Counted from the first letter of the stretch, positions 52,101 to 60,858 are shown. The stretch: 64,000 bases of DNA from GCA-2684655 sp045105235 (GCA_045105235.1 JBGCDH010000028.1:5401-69400), one strand, 5' to 3'. Made by a program: numbers and translations. The notes: generated from the letters alone by a model not told the origin.

Positions 52101-53111
52101 ATGAGCAAGCCCATTGTCCTCAGCGGCTGCCAGCCGTCCGGCGTCCTGACTCTCGGCAACTACCTTGGCGCTTTGCGTCAGTGGGTCGAGATGCAGGACG
52201 ACTACGAGTGCCTGTATTGCATTGTCGATCTGCATGCCATCACGGTGCGGCAGGAGCCAGAGGCCCTGCGCACCGCGACGCTCGACACGTTGGCGCTCTA
52301 CCTGGCTTGCGGCATCGATCCCGACCGGAGCACCGTCTTTGTGCAGTCGCACGTGCCGGAGCACGCCGAGCTGTCGTGGGTGCTGAGCTGCTACTCGCAG
52401 ATGGGGGAGCTCAATCGGATGACGCAGTTCAAGGACAAGTCCAAGCGCCATGCGGAGAACATCAACGTCGGGCTGTTTTCGTATCCGGTGCTGATGGCGG
52501 CCGACATCTTGCTCTACCAGGCTCATCAGGTGCCGGTAGGGCAAGATCAGAAGCAGCATCTGGAGCTGACGCGCGACGTCGCGCATCGCTTCAATACCCA
52601 GCACGGCGAGACGTTTCGGGTGCCGGAGCCGTTCATCCCCAAAGTTGCGGCGCGCGTGATGTCGCTGCAGGAGCCGACCGCCAAGATGAGCAAGTCGGAC
52701 GGCAATCCGAACAACTTCGTCGATCTGCTGGAAGACGCGAAGAAGATCAGCAAGAAGTTCAAGCGCGCCGTGACCGATCCCGAAGATCCGCCGCGCATCG
52801 TGCACGACCCGGAAAACAAGCCCGGGATTGCCAACCTGCTGAGCATCCTGGGCGCGATCCGCGGAGCGAGCTTTGCCGAGCTCGAGAGCGAATACGCGGG
52901 CAAGATGTATGGCCATCTCAAGACCGACGTCGCCGAAGCGGTTTGCGCGCTGCTCGAGCCGGTGCGCGTGCGCTACCAGGAACTTCGTCAGGACACCGCC
53001 GAACTCGACCGCGTGATGGCTTCCGGTGCCGAGCGTGCCAGGCAGCGCGCCAGCGTGACGTTGGCCAAGGTCTACGATGCGCTCGGCCTCGTGCGCCGAC
53101 CCGGCGTCTAG
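52101..53111 (+). CDS. trpS: Tryptophanyl-tRNA synthetase
   Basis: TrpS charges tRNA-Trp with tryptophan. The protein has 336 residues, the usual size. The class I motif near the N-terminus reads SGCQPSGVLTLGNYLGALRQ (HIGH-like) and the KMSKS motif is at 195-199 (EPTAKMSKSDGN). Other conserved parts are DLHAITVR, VGQDQKQHLELTRDVA and GIANLLSILGAIRG. Its matching tRNA-Trp gene is about 10 kb away at 62815. A 15-bp tandem repeat array begins 8 bases after its stop. Confidence 0.98.
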   Translation: MSKPIVLSGCQPSGVLTLGNYLGALRQWVEMQDDYECLYCIVDLHAITVRQEPEALRTATLDTLALYLACGIDPDRSTVFVQSHVPEHAELSWVLSCYSQMGELNRMTQFKDKSKRHAENINVGLFSYPVLMAADILLYQAHQVPVGQDQKQHLELTRDVAHRFNTQHGETFRVPEPFIPKVAARVMSLQEPTAKMSKSDGNPNNFVDLLEDAKKISKKFKRAVTDPEDPPRIVHDPENKPGIANLLSILGAIRGASFAELESEYAGKMYGHLKTDVAEAVCALLEPVRVRYQELRQDTAELDRVMASGAERARQRASVTLAKVYDALGLVRRPGV

Positions 53112-53118
53112 CGCGGCG

Positions 53119-53239
53119 GTGAACTGGGCGGCCGTGAACTGGGCGGCCGTGAACTGGGCGGCCGTGAATTGGGCGGCGGTGAATTGGGCGGCGGTGATAT
53201 TGCGCGGCCGTGAATTAGGCGGCCGTGAACTGCGCCGTG
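53119..53239. repeat. 15-bp tandem repeat, about 7.5 copies
   Basis: Units of GTGAACTGGGCGGCC begin at 53119, 53134, 53149, 53164, 53179, 53194 (16 bp) and 53210, with a partial copy after 53225. Later copies have AATT for AACT. The array lies between trpS and the next lipoprotein. It could be translated as AAVNW repeats, but I see no supporting gene features. Confidence 0.95.
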
Positions 53240-53330
53240 CGGGGCGACTGCGCGCCTGATGTTGCCAACGCAGCTGTTCGCCAGCGACGTTTCCGTTTCT
53301 GCTCGCGGCATTTGGCGCTAAAACGGCGGC

Positions 53331-53975
53331 ATGGCGCAGACGAGGGCGAACGTTCGTACGATTTCCACGTATCCGGCGGCCGGCCATGCTGCGGCCGGCC
53401 AGCGTGTAGGCGCGCTGCGTGGTGTTCTTGCCGCACGGCGCCGTGGTTTTTTCGCACGGTGGAGCATTTGCGCGACCTGGGCGCTGCTGCTCCTTTCGTT
53501 GGGCTCCTGCGCGGCGAAGCCGGCGACCAACGAGCAGACGCAGCTCGCCGAGCGGCAGCTGCTGATGCCCTACCTGCAAGACCGGCTTGTCGTCTGCAGC
53601 GAGCTGACGATCGACATCACGCCCAACTTCCACCTGAACGTCAGCAACCCTGGCGTTGACGAGCGCAAGCAGCGCTTTGAACGCATCGAAGGGGTTGCCC
53701 AAGTCGAGAAGGTCTGGAGCAATCTGACGGGCGGGGAATCCGGTTGGTTCAGCGTGACCATCTCCGAGCCGCTCGACCCGATTGACGTCGCCGCCAAGCG
53801 GGGGCCGCACACGACGTTCAAGGTCATGAGCCAGCTGCGTATCGTGGTGCACGAGCGCGCCCAAATGCAGCTCTCGGCGCGTGCCGAGGGGCCCTTCGTG
53901 GCGGTGCAGGAAGCCAACGCCGAAGCGCGTGAAGTGCGTTCGTTCGCCATCGTCGACGGTGTTCTCGAGCGATGA
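53331..53975 (+). CDS. Lipoprotein of unknown function
   Basis: The protein has 214 residues. A basic N-terminal stretch of about 45 residues precedes a hydrophobic segment WALLLLSLGS with Cys60, a lipobox; the true start may be later, but no better ATG or GTG is in frame before the helix. The mature part (about 60-214) has mixed strands and helices. I do not recognise a family. Its stop overlaps the start of the TPR lipoprotein as ATGA (53972-53975), so the two are probably made together and may form a complex in the periplasm. Confidence 0.65.
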   Translation: MAQTRANVRTISTYPAAGHAAAGQRVGALRGVLAARRRGFFARWSICATWALLLLSLGSCAAKPATNEQTQLAERQLLMPYLQDRLVVCSELTIDITPNFHLNVSNPGVDERKQRFERIEGVAQVEKVWSNLTGGESGWFSVTISEPLDPIDVAAKRGPHTTFKVMSQLRIVVHERAQMQLSARAEGPFVAVQEANAEAREVRSFAIVDGVLER

Positions 53976-55180
53976 GCGCAGGCAGGCGTGACGGCAGGAC
54001 GGGGCGCGAGGCGGTCGGTGGACGGTGCCGCGCAACGGCGCCCTCGGCCCTGGGCTACTGGCTGTGGGACCGCTTGCGCAGGTTGTCGCCGGCGCCGATT
54101 TGGCTGCTCGCGGTCGCAGTGGCTCCGATGGGCGCCTGCTCGATGTTCGGTGAGGTCGAGGTGCCGGGCGGCACGCCGACCGTCGACTACGATACCTGCG
54201 AGGACGCGGAGGGGCGGCTGGCTTGGCAGGAGGCACGCTCGGCTTTGGCGCAGGGTGATGACCGGGCTGCGTTGCCGCTGCTGCAGCGCGCCGTTCGGCG
54301 ATGTCCGGTGCTGGTGCGTGCGCACCTTGCCTATCAGGATGTCGCGAGGCGGCTCGGCGGCGACGAGGAGCAAGCCATGATCGACTTCTACGTTGCGCAG
54401 CAGCCGAGCCAAGGCACGCCGGTGCCGGCCTACCTCAGGGCGCGACTTGCTGATACCGCCTACGCGCAGGCCAACGCCGTCGACGCGATCCTCGCGGAGC
54501 AAGACGACTTTGCGTGGGCGCACCTGTCGCGCGGTCGGATCAACCGCGGCCAGGGGCGGCTGACCGAGGCGTTGCTCGACTTCGAGCGGGCGATCCGGAG
54601 CGATGGGGGCATCGTCGAGGCGCGCTTGGAGCGCGCGCAGGTCCTGGTCGATCTGGGCCGCGACGAAGAGGCTGCCGTCGCCTATGCGAGCTACCTGCGC
54701 GAGCGGCCCGCGGATCTGGTCGCGATGCACGACTACGCGACCTTGCTGCTCTACCGGCTCGGTCGGATCCAGGAGGCGATCGGCTGGCTCGACAAGCTCG
54801 AGGCGCAGGGCGACCGTTCGATCGCGCTGCGCATGGATCGGGCCGCAGCGATGTGGCAGGGTAAGCAGTCCCAGGCTGCCGCCGAGCTCTACTTCGAAAT
54901 CTTGGAAGAAGCGCCGACAACGGCGCGGGCCGCCTTGAACCTCGGCATGCTCTACTACGAGATCGTGCCGCAGGACGAAGGCGGCCGGCAGCGCTTTTGG
55001 CCGAAGGCGCGCGCGGCCTTCCGTATGTTCTTGTCGATGAGTGAGCCGAGCGACGGCCACGAGCAGTTCGAGCGCACGTGGGCTGTGCCGTATCGGTTGG
55101 AGCGCATCGCGCGCCGGCTCGGACCGGCGCCGACCGAGACGCCGCAGCTCGAGATGCTGCGTTGGCCGAGCGGTTCGTAG
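53972..55180 (+). CDS. TPR lipoprotein
   Basis: The protein has 402 residues. A signal segment APIWLLAVAVAPMGA is followed by Cys56, fitting a lipobox, although the N-terminus before it is unusually long. From about 75 onward there are TPR-like helical pairs, including ALAQGDDRAALPLLQRAV, HLSRGRINRGQGRLTEALLD and LVDLGRDEEAAVAYASYL. Such repeats bind peptides or build envelope complexes. It is translationally coupled to the preceding lipoprotein. Confidence 0.75.
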   Translation: MSAGRRDGRTGREAVGGRCRATAPSALGYWLWDRLRRLSPAPIWLLAVAVAPMGACSMFGEVEVPGGTPTVDYDTCEDAEGRLAWQEARSALAQGDDRAALPLLQRAVRRCPVLVRAHLAYQDVARRLGGDEEQAMIDFYVAQQPSQGTPVPAYLRARLADTAYAQANAVDAILAEQDDFAWAHLSRGRINRGQGRLTEALLDFERAIRSDGGIVEARLERAQVLVDLGRDEEAAVAYASYLRERPADLVAMHDYATLLLYRLGRIQEAIGWLDKLEAQGDRSIALRMDRAAAMWQGKQSQAAAELYFEILEEAPTTARAALNLGMLYYEIVPQDEGGRQRFWPKARAAFRMFLSMSEPSDGHEQFERTWAVPYRLERIARRLGPAPTETPQLEMLRWPSGS

Positions 55181-55255
55181 GACGTGTGGCGCCTCGGCGG
55201 CGGCGGTCTCGTGTCTTTCAGATGCACGACGCGAGGGGGCAGCCGCGACCGTTTG

Positions 55256-56032
55256 TCAGGTGCTTCCGTTCGGCGTGCGGTCAGACGGTGACATCGCGGC
55301 GGCGAGCCCAAGTGCGCGTAGCTGCGGCAGCAGCCGCTGCCAGTCGGCACGGGCCCACGAGTCGGTTGCGGTGCCGGCTGGCACGATGCGGTAGCGCGGC
55401 GAGTCGATCTTGGTGATCGTCCATGCGGCGTCGGCGTCGCGGCCTGCCGGCGGCTGCGCCGGGGTGATGATGAGGTTGCGCAGGTCCAAGTTGCCGTCTC
55501 GAAACCCCGACCGGTGGAGTTTTGCCACCCAAGCGAGGATGTCGCGGGCGAGGTCCTGCCGGGAGGCCGCGGGCAGTGGTGCGGGCGCTCCGGGCGCGCG
55601 GCGCGGGGGCCCGCCCAGAAGGCATTCGGCGGTACGCCCCGGCACAGCCGACGTGATCAGGGCCGCCTGACAAACGAAGCCGGCCCGACGCCATTCGTAG
55701 CAGGCTGCGGCTGCTGGTGCGCCAAAGCCGTGTGTGCGGAGCCAGGTCAGGGCCTGCGCTTCGCGGCGGGCCCGGGGCGCGCGCCACGGTGCGGTCCAGC
55801 GTGCAAAGTTCCGCAGCCGATCGCGCCATCGTGGAAACTCATACACTTTGACGAAGAACTCACCGCCGCCGTCCGCGGCCTGGACTCGGCGAACCCACGA
55901 GCTGCGGGCGTTCGTCACCGGAACGCCCGTGCCACGGGCAGTTAAGATATCGAGCGGCGGCAGCAGGCCCAAAAAGTCCGGCCAATTCGTAGTGGCGGAA
56001 GTGATTCGGGAAGGACCGTGGATTCTTGTCAC
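55256..56032 (-). CDS. WaaP/Kdo-kinase-like lipopolysaccharide kinase family protein
   Basis: The protein has 258 residues from GTG 56030-56032; an internal start is possible because the first 35 residues are weakly conserved. Kinase-like features are EFFVKVYEFPRWRD (ATP-binding Lys), RREAQALTWLRTHG (conserved Glu), the catalytic loop LHRSGFRDGNLDLRNLII and the metal-binding region TKIDSPRYR, which together match the WaaP/KdkA group of small eukaryotic-like kinases. These add phosphate to lipopolysaccharide sugars. kdsB in the same window is consistent with a Kdo-type acceptor. The -35 element of the HU promoter overlaps its start codon. Confidence 0.75.
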   Translation of the reverse strand: MTRIHGPSRITSATTNWPDFLGLLPPLDILTARGTGVPVTNARSSWVRRVQAADGGGEFFVKVYEFPRWRDRLRNFARWTAPWRAPRARREAQALTWLRTHGFGAPAAAACYEWRRAGFVCQAALITSAVPGRTAECLLGGPPRRAPGAPAPLPAASRQDLARDILAWVAKLHRSGFRDGNLDLRNLIITPAQPPAGRDADAAWTITKIDSPRYRIVPAGTATDSWARADWQRLLPQLRALGLAAAMSPSDRTPNGST

Positions 56033-56055
56033 CTATCGGCTCGCAAAGGTATACT
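56026..56055 (+). promoter_or_regulatory. Sigma-70-type promoter of the HU gene
   Basis: TTGTCA (56026-56031), an 18-base spacer and TATACT (56050-56055) match a housekeeping promoter well. The AGGAGG ribosome site lies at 56113-56118, just before the GTG start. The leader of about 60 bases has no clear structure. Confidence 0.7.
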
Positions 56056-56122
56056 ATGCCTCGACTTGTTGCATGCACGCGCGACCGTCCGGTGTTGCGC
56101 TTCCGATCCCCCAGGAGGCAAG

Positions 56123-56530
56123 GTGAAGACTGTCACCAAGAAGGAGCTGGTACACCGAATCGCCGAGAAAACCGGCGTCACAAAGGTCGTTGCGAAGGAC
56201 GTGATCCAGTCTTTCCTGAATGCGATCATCGATGAACTCTCAGAAGGCAACCGCCTGGAGTTCCGTGAGTTCGGTGTTTTTGAGTCGCGCGAACGCGCGG
56301 CGCGCACGGCGCAGAATCCGCGCACCCTGGAAAAGGTGCCGGTGCCCGCAAAGCGTATTGTGAAGTTCAAAGTCGGGCGACTGATGCGAAAGAAGGTCTC
56401 CGGCGAAGACGTCGGCGATCTGACGCTCGACGACGGCGATTCGGACGGCTCGGCGCCCGAGGGTCGTGCCGCGGAGGCGCCGCCGCCGCGCGCTGCCGGC
56501 GAAGGCGGAGAGGCGCAGAGTCACGGCTGA
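56123..56530 (+). CDS. HU/IHF-family DNA-binding protein with acidic tail
   Basis: I start at GTG 56123 with AGGAGG upstream; the protein has 135 residues. The HU fold (about 1-92) shows MKTVTKKELVHRIAEKTGV-type start (here with V1), GNRLEFREFGVFESRERAAR, and NPRT, which lies at the DNA-bending arm tip. The core is followed by a C-terminal extension of about 40 residues that is rich in Asp, Glu, Ala, Gly and Pro, absent from ordinary HU. The tail is probably disordered. A 17-bp tandem repeat array crosses the stop codon. It binds DNA as a dimer and shapes the nucleoid. Confidence 0.92.
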   Translation: MKTVTKKELVHRIAEKTGVTKVVAKDVIQSFLNAIIDELSEGNRLEFREFGVFESRERAARTAQNPRTLEKVPVPAKRIVKFKVGRLMRKKVSGEDVGDLTLDDGDSDGSAPEGRAAEAPPPRAAGEGGEAQSHG

Positions 56531-56570
56531 CGCAGAGTCACGGCTGACGCAGATCACGGCTGACGCAGAG
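56521..56570. repeat. 17-bp tandem repeat crossing the HU stop codon
   Basis: Three copies of TCACGGCTGACGCAGAG begin at 56521, 56538 and 56554, the middle copy one base shorter. The first unit contains the HU stop codon TGA (56528-56530). The array continues into the gap before the trans-sulfuration gene. Confidence 0.95.
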
Positions 56571-56694
56571 TTACGGCCCTGTCCGTCTGCCTTGACTCGG
56601 CAGTCTCGCTCGACCCGACAGCCCGGCACGACCTGCTCGATTCGAACCGGCGTTCGCCGCGCTTACGCCTGTAGCTTTCCAGGCTTCAAGCGAC

Positions 56695-57861
56695 CTAGCT
56701 CAGGGCGCGTTGGATCGCCTGGTCCAGGTCCGCGATCAGGTCGTCGGCGTCTTCGATGCCGACCGAAAGGCGGATCAAGCCGTCTTCGAGGCCGACCTTT
56801 TGTCGTTCCGCTTTCGGGATCGAAGCGTGCGTCATCGACGCCGGGTGGTCGACCAGCGACTCGACGCCGCCCAGGCTTTCGGCCAGCGAGAAGACCTCGA
56901 ACGAGCTCATCATGCGGCGCGCCTGCTCGAGGCTGGCGTCCAGCTCGACCGACACCATGCCGCCAAAGCGGGACATCTGCTTTTTGGCCACGGCGTGCTG
57001 CGGGTGCTCGCTGAGCCCGGGGTAGTGCACGCGCGCCACCTTGTCGTGACGTGTCAGCCAATCGACAACCTTCTCGGCGTTGTCGCAGTGGCGGTCCATG
57101 CGCACGTGCAGCGTCTTGGTGCCGCGCAGCGTCAAGAACGCGTCCATGGGGCCTGGCGTGCCGCCACAGCTGTTTTGGAAGTGCTGGAGGTGCTGGTGCA
57201 GCTCATCGTCGTTGCAGATGGCCGCGCCGCCAACGACGTCGCTGTGGCCGCCGAGGTACTTCGTCGTCGAGTGGATGACGATGTCGCAGCCCAGCTTGAG
57301 CGGCTGCTGAAGATACGGCGTCGCGAACGTGTTGTCGGCCATCGTGCGCACGCCCTTCTGCTTGCACATGCTGGCGATGGCTTCCAAATCGCAGCAGCGC
57401 AGCAGCGGGTTGGTCGGCGTCTCCATCATGACCAGCTTCGTATTGTCCTGAAACGCCGCCTCAAGCTGCTTGATGTCGGTGAGATCGACGAACGTCGTCG
57501 TCACGCCGAACTTCTCGTAGAAGGTCGTAAGCAGCCGGTAGGTGCCGCCGTAGAGGTCGTTGCCGGCGATCACGTGGTCGCCGGACTGCAGCAGGTTGAG
57601 CACGCAGTGGATCGCGGCCATGCCGCTGGCAAAGCCCAGGCAGTGCTTGCCGCCTTCGAGTCCGGCTAGGTTGCCCTCGAGTGCGGTGCGCGTCGGGTTG
57701 CCCGAACGCGAGTAGTCGTAGCCCTTGGTGACGGCCGGCTCGGGCTGCACGTAGGTGCTGGTCATATAGACCGGGGTCATGATGGCCCCGGTCGAGGGGT
57801 CGGGGGATTGGCCGGCGTGGATGGCCTTGGTGCCGAAGCCGAGGGTGCGGTCGCTCTTCAT
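56695..57861 (-). CDS. Cystathionine gamma-synthase/lyase-family PLP enzyme
   Basis: The protein has 388 residues, the usual size for PLP trans-sulfuration enzymes. Key motifs are YDYSRSGNPTRTALE, ASGMAAI, METPTNPLLR, ADNTFATPYLQQPL and HSTTKYLGGHSD, with Lys201 in STTKYLGG holding PLP. The C-terminal SLGGVESLVDHPASMTHAS also fits the family. It could be cystathionine gamma-synthase or lyase, or a homocysteine/methionine gamma-lyase; the motifs do not separate these. It is divergent from mutS2 and has no visible sulfur-metabolism neighbours. Confidence 0.93.
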   Translation of the reverse strand: MKSDRTLGFGTKAIHAGQSPDPSTGAIMTPVYMTSTYVQPEPAVTKGYDYSRSGNPTRTALEGNLAGLEGGKHCLGFASGMAAIHCVLNLLQSGDHVIAGNDLYGGTYRLLTTFYEKFGVTTTFVDLTDIKQLEAAFQDNTKLVMMETPTNPLLRCCDLEAIASMCKQKGVRTMADNTFATPYLQQPLKLGCDIVIHSTTKYLGGHSDVVGGAAICNDDELHQHLQHFQNSCGGTPGPMDAFLTLRGTKTLHVRMDRHCDNAEKVVDWLTRHDKVARVHYPGLSEHPQHAVAKKQMSRFGGMVSVELDASLEQARRMMSSFEVFSLAESLGGVESLVDHPASMTHASIPKAERQKVGLEDGLIRLSVGIEDADDLIADLDQAIQRALS

Positions 57862-57927
57862 GGGCCGAACAGTTTACCGGCAGGGGCGAGTTTACAAGCG
57901 TCGCAGATCGGGCAACATGCTCGGCCG

Positions 57928-59994
57928 ATGTCCGTTTCCGCAGAAGCCTTCGATATAGACGCGCTCGAGTTCGACGCCGTCCGCGCTCTCTTGACCGCGC
58001 GTCTCATGACGCCGCTCGGCCGCACCGCCGTAGAAGACCTGGGGCCGAGCGCCACGGTCGAGCAGGCGGGGGCTCAGCTTGCGGCTACCGCCCTGATGGC
58101 GGCGCGTATCCGCGACGAAAGCTCGCTGCCCTTCAGCGGGGCCGTTGAGGTGCGCTCGTGGCTCGGCCGGTTTTTCCAAGGGGAGCACGCCTTCCAGGCT
58201 CGGGATGCCGCCGACCTCAAGCGGGTGCTGCGCTGCTCCGACCGCTGCCGGCGCTGGTGTCGGGCCAGCGGCGATGCGCTGCTGCGCTTTGCGCGAAAGG
58301 CGCCGGACCTCGAAGATCTGGTCGAAGAGCTCGAGCAAATCGTCGATGACCGCGGCGAAGTTCTCGATTCGGCCTCGGCCAAGCTCGCCGAAACCCGCCG
58401 GCAAATCGAGCAGCACAAGCGTGCGGTAGATGCCGCGATCGGGCGGGTGCTGCAGAGCGCCGACGTGCGGCGCTGCCTGCAGGCGCCTGAGCCTTCGTGG
58501 CGGCACGGGCGGCCGGTGCTGCAGGTGAAGGCGGACTATCGCCAGCGTGTGCGCGGCGTGCTGCACGATCGCAGCAGCTCGGGGGCGACGCTGTTTGTGG
58601 AGCCCGAAGCCGTCGTCGAAATCGCCAATCGGCTGTCGGACGCGGAGGCGGCTGAAAACCACGAGATCAGCGTGGTGCTCGCGGACGCCGCCCGTGGCCT
58701 GCGTCGCTACGGCCCCGATATCGAAGCCGCGGTCGCGTTTGTTGCGCGCGCCGACCTGCTGCAGGCCAAGGCGCGCCTGGTCGTCGAAGACGGCTACACC
58801 GTGCCGGAGGTCGCCGCCGGCACGCCGCTGCGGCTGCGCGGTGCGCGCCATCCGCTGCTGCTGCAGACGATGGCCAAGGAGGAGATCGAGCCGCTCAACA
58901 TCGCGCTCGGCGATCCGCACCATTTGTTGGTGGTGACCGGTCCGAATACGGGCGGCAAGACCGTGGTGCTCAAGACGATCGGCCTGCTGGCGTTGATGGC
59001 CAACTGCGGCGTGCCGATTCCGGCGGACGTTGGCGCGACGCTGCCGTTTCTGCGGGCGATCCAGGCGGACATCGGGGACGAGCAGGCCATCGCGCAAAAT
59101 CTGTCGACGTTCAGTTCGCACGTGCAGCGGATTGCGCGATGCGTGGAGCATGCCGCGTCGGACGCGCTGGTTCTGCTCGATGAGCTAGGCGCTGGCACCG
59201 ATCCGGAAGAAGGCAGCGTGCTTGGCTATGCCGTGCTCGAGGCGCTCGTGGAGGCTGGCGTGTTTGCGGTGGTTACGACGCACCTCGGCCGGCTCAAGGA
59301 CTTTGCCTACCAGCACCAGGGGGCCGAAAACGGCTCGATGGCCTTTGATGGGGTCTCGCTGCAGCCGCTCTACCGACTCGATCTTGGCATTCCGGGCAAC
59401 AGCCACGCGCTCGACATTGCCTCGCGGGTTGGCATGCCCGAAGGCATCGTCACGCGCGCCAGGACGCTGCTTGGCAAGCGCGACAAAACGCTCGACAACC
59501 TGATCGAGCGCGTCCAGGTCGCACGCCGCGACGCCGAACAAGATCGGCAGGAAACCGCCGATCGCTCGCGTCAGGTCAGCCAGAAAAAGGAAGAGCTCGA
59601 AGAGCGCTTGGCGGCGGCGATCAAGAAAGAGAACTGGATGCAGGAAGAGGCCGACGGGCTGGTCGAGGCGCGTTTGCGCAAGGCCCACGCGGCGATGCAG
59701 GATTCGCTGACGGCGCTGACGCAGGCGCCGGGCAAGCACGGGGAGCGGGCCCGCGAGCTGGTGGAAATCGTCAACGGGATGACCCGCGACGCGACCCTGC
59801 ACCGCCGGCGGATGGCATTTTGCCATGCGCTCAAAAAGGGGGACCTGGTGTTCTTGCCGCGGTGGGGGCGGCTCTGTCCCGTTCGCAAGGTCGACAAGGT
59901 GCGTGAGCTCGTCGTCGTGGAGTATGGCAAGGTTCGCATGGACGTGCCCTTTGAGGATGTCTCGTGGCTGCAGCCTCTCGACCCGAATCGATGA
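57928..59994 (+). CDS. mutS2: MutS2 ATPase without Smr domain
   Basis: The protein has 688 residues from ATG 57928; a frame open 40 codons earlier is not conserved. The core and clamp region (about 1-300) are followed by the ATPase domain with VVTGPNTGGKTVVLKTIGLL (P-loop from about 338), the FSSHVQR motif and VLLDELGAGTDPEEG. A coiled coil (about 520-610) follows. The last 50 residues (KKGDLVFLPRWGRLCPVRKV) look like the KOW domain. The usual C-terminal Smr endonuclease domain is missing. MutS2 proteins rescue collided ribosomes or restrain recombination; without Smr the nuclease step would be absent. Confidence 0.9.
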   Translation: MSVSAEAFDIDALEFDAVRALLTARLMTPLGRTAVEDLGPSATVEQAGAQLAATALMAARIRDESSLPFSGAVEVRSWLGRFFQGEHAFQARDAADLKRVLRCSDRCRRWCRASGDALLRFARKAPDLEDLVEELEQIVDDRGEVLDSASAKLAETRRQIEQHKRAVDAAIGRVLQSADVRRCLQAPEPSWRHGRPVLQVKADYRQRVRGVLHDRSSSGATLFVEPEAVVEIANRLSDAEAAENHEISVVLADAARGLRRYGPDIEAAVAFVARADLLQAKARLVVEDGYTVPEVAAGTPLRLRGARHPLLLQTMAKEEIEPLNIALGDPHHLLVVTGPNTGGKTVVLKTIGLLALMANCGVPIPADVGATLPFLRAIQADIGDEQAIAQNLSTFSSHVQRIARCVEHAASDALVLLDELGAGTDPEEGSVLGYAVLEALVEAGVFAVVTTHLGRLKDFAYQHQGAENGSMAFDGVSLQPLYRLDLGIPGNSHALDIASRVGMPEGIVTRARTLLGKRDKTLDNLIERVQVARRDAEQDRQETADRSRQVSQKKEELEERLAAAIKKENWMQEEADGLVEARLRKAHAAMQDSLTALTQAPGKHGERARELVEIVNGMTRDATLHRRRMAFCHALKKGDLVFLPRWGRLCPVRKVDKVRELVVVEYGKVRMDVPFEDVSWLQPLDPNR

Positions 59995-60113
59995 CGGGCG
60001 CTCGCCGCCGCCGCCGGGCGCCTGCGGGAACGGGTGGCTCGCCGCGCCACAGGCCTTTCGCTGGCGGCGATTCCTTGCCTCGCGCTTTGCTCTGCCGTTA
60101 ATCTCGGTCAGTC

Positions 60114-60512
60114 ATGCCCGTGCTGATCGCAGACAACGACCGGGCCGTCAGCGGCCTCCTCGGGGAGATTCTTAAGCAGGCGGGCCTGTCGGTACGCTTT
60201 GCGTATGACGGCAACGAAGCCGAGCGCATGGCACGAGAGCCGGATGTCGATGCCTTCGTTTGCGATCTCGACATGCCCGGTGCCACCGGCGTCGAAGTGC
60301 TCGAAAAGTTGGTCGATCTACCGGCGCCCCCGCCGACCGTCGTGGCCTCGGGTTTCGTCGACCGCGGCATCGAAAAGCGGCTCCGCGGGCTTCCGTTTGT
60401 CCGCGAAGTGCTGCGCAAGCCGTTCGATCTGCGCCTTTTTTCGGCGCTCGTGCAACGGCTGTCCAAGTCCGCCGGCGCGGGCGACGACATCTCGCCGGCA
60501 TCGGAGTCCTAG
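60114..60512 (+). CDS. Stand-alone response regulator receiver protein
   Basis: The protein has 132 residues and only a receiver domain. It has acidic residues DND near 7-9, phospho-Asp51 in VCDLDMPG, the Ser79 switch in VVASGF and Lys102 in LRKPFD. It lacks an output domain, so it would act by protein contact, for example as a phosphate relay. It lies 119 bases after mutS2 on the same strand. The hybrid kinase at 48703 is a possible partner but nothing links them directly. Confidence 0.88.
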   Translation: MPVLIADNDRAVSGLLGEILKQAGLSVRFAYDGNEAERMAREPDVDAFVCDLDMPGATGVEVLEKLVDLPAPPPTVVASGFVDRGIEKRLRGLPFVREVLRKPFDLRLFSALVQRLSKSAGAGDDISPASES

Positions 60513-60782
60513 CCTGCCGGGTGGCAGTTCCGCGGGGTGGTCACAGGGTAGCCGGGGTTTGGTCGGTCGGGATTCTGGCCAGACGTGGCGGGGGCGGGGC
60601 TTCGCCGGGTCGTTCTCCCTCGCAGAGGCCCGGCCCGACCCGCACTGCCGCGGCCGAAAGACTGGTTTCCCGCCGGGCCTGCGGGCGCGGATGGCCGGGG
60701 CGCGCGAAAAATGCGGCTTGCTACGCTTGATCCAGCTTAGGGCGTCGGTATCGTCCTCCGTCCTTTCCGCGATAGCTCCTCT

Positions 60783-60858
60783 GCTAGCGTAGCTCAATTG
60801 GTAGAGCACCTGATTTGTAATCTGGAGGTTATGGGTTCAAGTCCCATCGCTAGCTCCA
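60783..60858 (+). tRNA. tRNA-Thr (anticodon TGT)
   Basis: A cloverleaf with acceptor stem GCTAGCG/CGCTAGC, the anticodon TGT at 60816-60818 and an encoded CCA at 60856-60858. The anticodon stem has one T-T mismatch (third pair). It is the first tRNA of the thr-tyr-gly-thr-tuf cluster. Confidence 0.93.

Noticed and set aside
53077..53259. A small open frame encoding AAVNW repeats
   Set aside because: It is only the 15-bp tandem array read as protein and overlaps the trpS end.
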